A stretch of 64,000 nucleotides of DNA. Origin: JAFGHJ01 sp964525555 (GTDB lineage Bacteria > Hydrothermota > UBA3072). Positions 60,561 through 64,000 of this stretch are shown one piece after another. A program made the position numbers and the translations under genes. The stretch is from assembly GCA_964525555.1 (NCBI GenBank), contig CAZGHN010000014.1, forward strand, positions 1 through 64,000, written 5' to 3'. The notes beneath the pieces were generated by a model that saw nothing but the letters and a program-made list of their open reading frames with translations, made no database searches and was not told the DNA's origin. How positions within the stretch are numbered: the stretch's first letter is position 1; every line of letters begins with the position of its first letter.

Positions 60561-61679
60561 TTAGTTATTTAAGTGATGATTTTTCCTGAATTCTTTAGGA
60601 GTCATTCCCGTGAATTTCTTAAATGCTGTATTAAATGTAGGCTTTGTATTGAAACCACATTCGAAAGCGATTCGAAGCAAAGTCTTTCCGGAATTGCTTG
60701 TATTTTTTAACTGATTAATACACTCCTTAACACGATATTGATTGACAAAATCGTAAAAATTTTGATTAAACATTTCATTTATAATCTGCGAAAGGTATTT
60801 TTCTGAAATCGATAATCTCTGGGCAAGCATGTCTAAATTTAAGGTCGAATCAAGATAAAGCTTTTCCTCATTCATATATTTGAGCAATTGTTCTTTAATC
60901 TTTATTTTATATTTTTCCGATAGGCCTGATTTCGTGTATTTTTTGTTAAATAAATAAAGATTAGGTACTTTTAGAGATACATATACTATTGAAGTGAGAA
61001 ATAAAAATGAAGCCAAAAAATAAACATTAACCGTATAAGTACACCACTTTCCACCTGTTGATATGATCAAGAATATAAATGAGTGTAACTTAGCAATCCA
61101 TAAAACAAATGAACCGATGATTAAAAACCGAATCCAATTATACTTCAGTTCTTTCTTGTTGTAAAAAAATGTTTTAATAGAAAAGCCATATGAATTTAGG
61201 AATTTTAAAATCAGAAAGTAGTATAGTAAGTTTTGAAACAAGAAAATCCCATTGCCGGTAATATCCAGAGGATGTCTCCAAATATAAAATCTTTCTGTGA
61301 AGATCAAAACCAGTGTTATATAGCAGGTTATTACGATGAATGGCAATAAGTGAATAAAATCATCTCCGCTCAAACGAAAATTATTATCCAGTAGTGATTT
61401 TACATAAAAGTAAAATAGGGGTCCAATCAAAAGGGATAATTGACTTATAACGAAAATGAATTTATGGTAATTTACGAAGTACTGCGCGACATGAATACCT
61501 ACAGTGAATGAACAGCACATTATAACTCCAAAACTTAAAAACCAGAAACCTAAAATTATGTTGCTCTGTTTATTACCTTTTTTTATCGTAAAAAGGAAAA
61601 CAGACATTAATAAAGCCTGAAAAATTGCAACAATACAGGCAATAGGTATTAGATTTAATTCAGCCGTTACATTATTCAT
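60561..61679 (-). CDS. AraC-family regulator with multi-helix membrane sensor domain (copy 2)
   Basis: A 372-residue paralogue of the regulator at 53756-54859. Seven hydrophobic helices (about 10-240) are followed by the AraC HTH pair (LNLDMLAQRLSISEKYLSQI and IAFECGFNTKPTFNTAFKKF, then TGMTPKEFRKN). The residue pattern FNTK instead of the usual FSSxS/YF in HTH2 is shared by both copies. It precedes the SBBP and beta-helix genes and probably regulates them. TTGACA upstream at about 61760. Confidence 0.88.
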   Translation of the reverse strand: MNNVTAELNLIPIACIVAIFQALLMSVFLFTIKKGNKQSNIILGFWFLSFGVIMCCSFTVGIHVAQYFVNYHKFIFVISQLSLLIGPLFYFYVKSLLDNNFRLSGDDFIHLLPFIVITCYITLVLIFTERFYIWRHPLDITGNGIFLFQNLLYYFLILKFLNSYGFSIKTFFYNKKELKYNWIRFLIIGSFVLWIAKLHSFIFLIISTGGKWCTYTVNVYFLASFLFLTSIVYVSLKVPNLYLFNKKYTKSGLSEKYKIKIKEQLLKYMNEEKLYLDSTLNLDMLAQRLSISEKYLSQIINEMFNQNFYDFVNQYRVKECINQLKNTSNSGKTLLRIAFECGFNTKPTFNTAFKKFTGMTPKEFRKNHHLNN

Positions 61680-61952
61680 TTAAATTGATTTACCCATTTT
61701 TATTTAGCCAAAGTTATTCTTAAAGATAATAATAAAAATTTTTTCAATTATGTCAATAAGAGGAGAAAGATGTACTTAGAAGGGAACAGTTGGCAATTGA
61801 AAAAACGACAAAAAATATTCATTTAATTTATGTAATTCTTTGTTTCTAATATGATTAAGATATTGATAATTAGGGGGGAGACAAGACAAGCTCTCCCCCT
61901 CTAATTAATTGCTATGTTTTTATTGAACTTTTACTTACAATAAACAACAGAG
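61680..61952. other. Intergenic region with AraC promoter and a strong hairpin
   Basis: TTGACA-N19-TATTAT on the minus strand (about 61730-61765) for the AraC gene. At 61868-61906 AATTAGGGGGGAG pairs with CTCCCCC and CTAATT in a long stem just after the beta-helix gene; without a T-run it may be an RNA-stability hairpin or terminator. Confidence 0.5.
61868..61906 (-). terminator. Hairpin after the beta-helix gene (copy 2)
   Basis: Perfect GGGGGAG/CTCCCCC pairing extended by AATTAG/CTAATT with a single extra base; the loop is about 10 bases. No T-run follows on either strand. Confidence 0.5.
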
Positions 61953-63308
61953 TTACTTTTGTAATATTAATTTTCTTGAAGCTGAAAAATCTCCGGCTTC
62001 CAATTTGTAAAAGTATATTCCGCTTGCTGTTTCTTTGAGTTCCCATTCTATTTCATGCTCTCCTGCTATTTGAAATTCGTCTACCAATATTGCTAACTCT
62101 TGACCGGCAACATTGTATATCTTTAGCGTAACATGATTGGAATTTGGTAAATTGTATTTTATGGTTATTGCTGAATCATAAGGATTATGAAAACTTTGGA
62201 ATGACACATGTTTTCCGGGATTAACCTTCTCATTGAGGCCGGCGACTCCTTTGAATAGTCCCGCGTTGAGATTATATCCGAGTGAGTCTGGGAGAATATG
62301 TAGATAATCGATTGGTATTGGATTGTCAATATTATCTATAAATCTTAATGAAATTTCGCCTACTTTTATAACATCATTCTCGATCACTGTAAATGCTTCC
62401 GGAACCACACCTGAGAGATAAGCTACTCCCTGGTAATATTGATTGTTTACAATTACGCAAGTATCTAAAGAATATATTGTTGAGTTGTCTCCGTTTTTAA
62501 CCCAGGCATATTCGCAACCTGAAACTATATTTTTCTTGAAGCTGAAATCTACGTCCGTTACCGAGGTCCAAATTCCACTGAATCCTCCAATAATTATAGA
62601 GCTAGTAAGACTATTACCGGTTTTAGTTCCTCCTCCGGCGTCCTCCCAAAATACTATGCCATTATTTGCGTTATAAAAGACACAATAATCGACTCTAACT
62701 GAATCACCATGCGCGATTACACCTACCTGAATATGAGAGGCATCGTCATCACCTACAAACATACATTGCTCAACCAATAGATCTGTCGTTGCTTTATTAA
62801 ACCTGGCGATCGGAAAGTAATAGCTATTTGGATAAAAATAACCGAGAAATTTAAGTCCTCTGATTGTAATATGACTTTCATTTATTAAAAAACTAACAAT
62901 AAATTGATCGTATCCTGGTATTTCCCCTTTTCTAGAATTACTTATAATTACCGGCATTCCCTCAGGTGTCCATGATGGATCGTCGGGTAGAATATTTGCT
63001 TCGAATACAATTCGCTTGCCGGTCATATCTTTATCAGTGGAAATTGATAAAACACTATCCAATATATAGACTCCGGAATTTATTTTGACTGTATAGATAC
63101 TATTAGAATTGCTTTTTACAATTTCAAGAGCCTTATGAATCGAGTAAAACGGAGCTGCTTCTGTTCCCGGATTACTATCGTCTCCGTTTTCGCTGTCAAC
63201 GTAAACTGCTTGGGGGTGGACGGTAAAAACACAGGTGCAAACTAAAAGGCTTAACATTAATCTTTTTCTTATAAGGACTGTCAGGGCTGATAAAACTAAA
63301 TTTTTCAT
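61953..63308 (-). CDS. Secreted right-handed beta-helix protein with Por-type C-terminal domain (copy 2)
   Basis: A 451-residue paralogue of the gene at 57470-58834; about 85% alike by eye. Same signal peptide type (MKNLVLSALTVLIRKRLMLS), same AVYVDSENGDDSNPGTEAAP start, same beta-helix coils and C-terminal domain (NPYDSAITIKYNLPNSN to GIYFYKLEAGD). AGGAGGT before the ATG. It lies 81 bases after the FG-GAP gene and may be in one transcript with it. Confidence 0.85.
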   Translation of the reverse strand: MKNLVLSALTVLIRKRLMLSLLVCTCVFTVHPQAVYVDSENGDDSNPGTEAAPFYSIHKALEIVKSNSNSIYTVKINSGVYILDSVLSISTDKDMTGKRIVFEANILPDDPSWTPEGMPVIISNSRKGEIPGYDQFIVSFLINESHITIRGLKFLGYFYPNSYYFPIARFNKATTDLLVEQCMFVGDDDASHIQVGVIAHGDSVRVDYCVFYNANNGIVFWEDAGGGTKTGNSLTSSIIIGGFSGIWTSVTDVDFSFKKNIVSGCEYAWVKNGDNSTIYSLDTCVIVNNQYYQGVAYLSGVVPEAFTVIENDVIKVGEISLRFIDNIDNPIPIDYLHILPDSLGYNLNAGLFKGVAGLNEKVNPGKHVSFQSFHNPYDSAITIKYNLPNSNHVTLKIYNVAGQELAILVDEFQIAGEHEIEWELKETASGIYFYKLEAGDFSASRKLILQK

Positions 63309-63389
63309 TTACTACCTCCTTTTTAATTTATTTTTAGCTTTTTTTATCATTTTTTACCTCTTGATGTGATTCTTAATGTAAAAACTTTA

Positions 63390-64000
63390 CTATCGCATAA
63401 GGAGAATCTTCCTTACGAGTCGTTCTTTTTCTCCTTTCTTAAGAGATATGAGGTATATATCATTCGATAGTGGTTCTGATGAACTGCTTACTCCATACCA
63501 TTTAACCGTGTAAACCCCTTCGGCTTTCTTCCCCGTGAATAAATTCGCAATTTTCATACCGACCTTATTGTAAACAGACAAAATTATCTCTTCTTGTGTC
63601 TTTTCTTCTGAAATGGAAAACTTTATATCAAAGGTATTTATTGAAATGTATGGGAATACGCTCAGTTTTGTATTCTCTCCGTAGTCCGTATAATCTTCGA
63701 TTCCTGAGCTGTTGCCGAAATATAGGAATGCCATTCCTTCATCCGTTTCTCCATTGTCGTACGCAATAGCTCCCACAATTACGTCCGAATACCCGTCTCC
63801 GTTTACATCTCCCGCCGAGAAGACGGATCCTCCGAAACCAGAATTGTCTTGATTGGATTCGGCTGTCCAGTCAGGAGAAATTGAGAGTCCCGAGGAGCCC
63901 CCATGATAGACATAAACCCTTCCTTCATCCGTTTCTCCATTATCATAACCATAAGCACCCACAATCACGTCCGAATACCCGTCTCCGTTTACATCTCCTG
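63390..64000 (-). CDS. FG-GAP repeat surface protein with C-terminal sorting-type domain (5' partial)
   Basis: The frame is open to the end of the window, so the N-terminus is missing. The visible part has two FG-GAP units with calcium loops (GDVNGDGYSDVIVGAYGYD, then GDVNGDGYSDVIVGAIAYD, with YVYHGGSSGLSISPDW between), about 55 residues apart. A C-terminal domain follows (EIILSVYNKVGMKIANLFTG to NDIYLISLKKGE), the same kind as in its neighbours. A cell-surface integrin-like propeller is likely. Confidence 0.85.
   Translation of the reverse strand, partial: GDVNGDGYSDVIVGAYGYDNGETDEGRVYVYHGGSSGLSISPDWTAESNQDNSGFGGSVFSAGDVNGDGYSDVIVGAIAYDNGETDEGMAFLYFGNSSGIEDYTDYGENTKLSVFPYISINTFDIKFSISEEKTQEEIILSVYNKVGMKIANLFTGKKAEGVYTVKWYGVSSSSEPLSNDIYLISLKKGEKERLVRKILLMR

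Overview
The window looks like a contig from an uncultured, AT-rich, Gram-negative bacterium of the FCB (Bacteroidetes-Chlorobi-Fibrobacteres and relatives) kind, possibly candidate division WOR-3/Stahlbacteria or Cloacimonadota. The evidence is a TamB-like outer-membrane biogenesis protein, beta-barrel proteins, many secreted proteins ending in a FlgD/Por-type C-terminal domain of about 80 residues, AraC regulators with a multi-helix membrane sensor, and promoters close to TTGACA-N16-TATAAT. The phylum is an inference; there is no rRNA gene. One tRNA gene was found, tRNA-Arg(CCT).

Layout. 1-1751: a propeller/Y_Y_Y sensor histidine kinase split by a one-base frameshift in a run of seven C. 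1910-2815: a radical SAM protein. 3212-7220 (minus): five overlapping genes for a YfiM-like protein, an HD-domain protein, a rhomboid-TPR fusion, an M24-fold protein without metal ligands, and a membrane-anchored TPR protein. 7343-7415: tRNA-Arg. 7620-22459 (minus): a tightly packed, mostly overlapping run of eleven genes. It begins with a soluble chemoreceptor-like protein fused to a family-5 solute-binding domain and continues with CheW, CheY, CheA, CheC, a giant TPR protein, a DUF4388 protein, three Roadblock/LC7-type proteins and TamB. This is the most unusual system in the window: a chemosensory core without CheR, CheB or flagellar genes, joined to Roadblock proteins without a visible partner GTPase.

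22618-28927: housekeeping and metabolic genes (flippase-like protein, ThiD, aspartate-semialdehyde dehydrogenase, DUF2264 protein, cupin), with a compact multi-hairpin element at about 28364-28502. 28949-34822: two tandemly duplicated YVTN propeller proteins with duplicated promoters and flanks. 35693-36964: a trypsin-like protease followed by a free-standing copy of its N-terminal domain. 37154-43563: secreted and membrane proteins. 44097-47567: an accessory island of winged-helix proteins, a DUF3800 protein and a PD-(D/E)XK-like protein. 47601-57348: single genes or gene pairs, most followed by a copy of an approximately 85-bp dispersed repeat. 52673-64000: secreted beta-propeller and beta-helix proteins with two 7TM-AraC regulators, each followed by a related promoter.

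The intergenic DNA is full of several families of short, degenerate, near-periodic words (CACAGAG-, CACGGAT-, AGTCAGA-, TTAGG- and ACTAATTTACCA-like). These often occur as nested inverted pairs and differ from normal unique spacer DNA.
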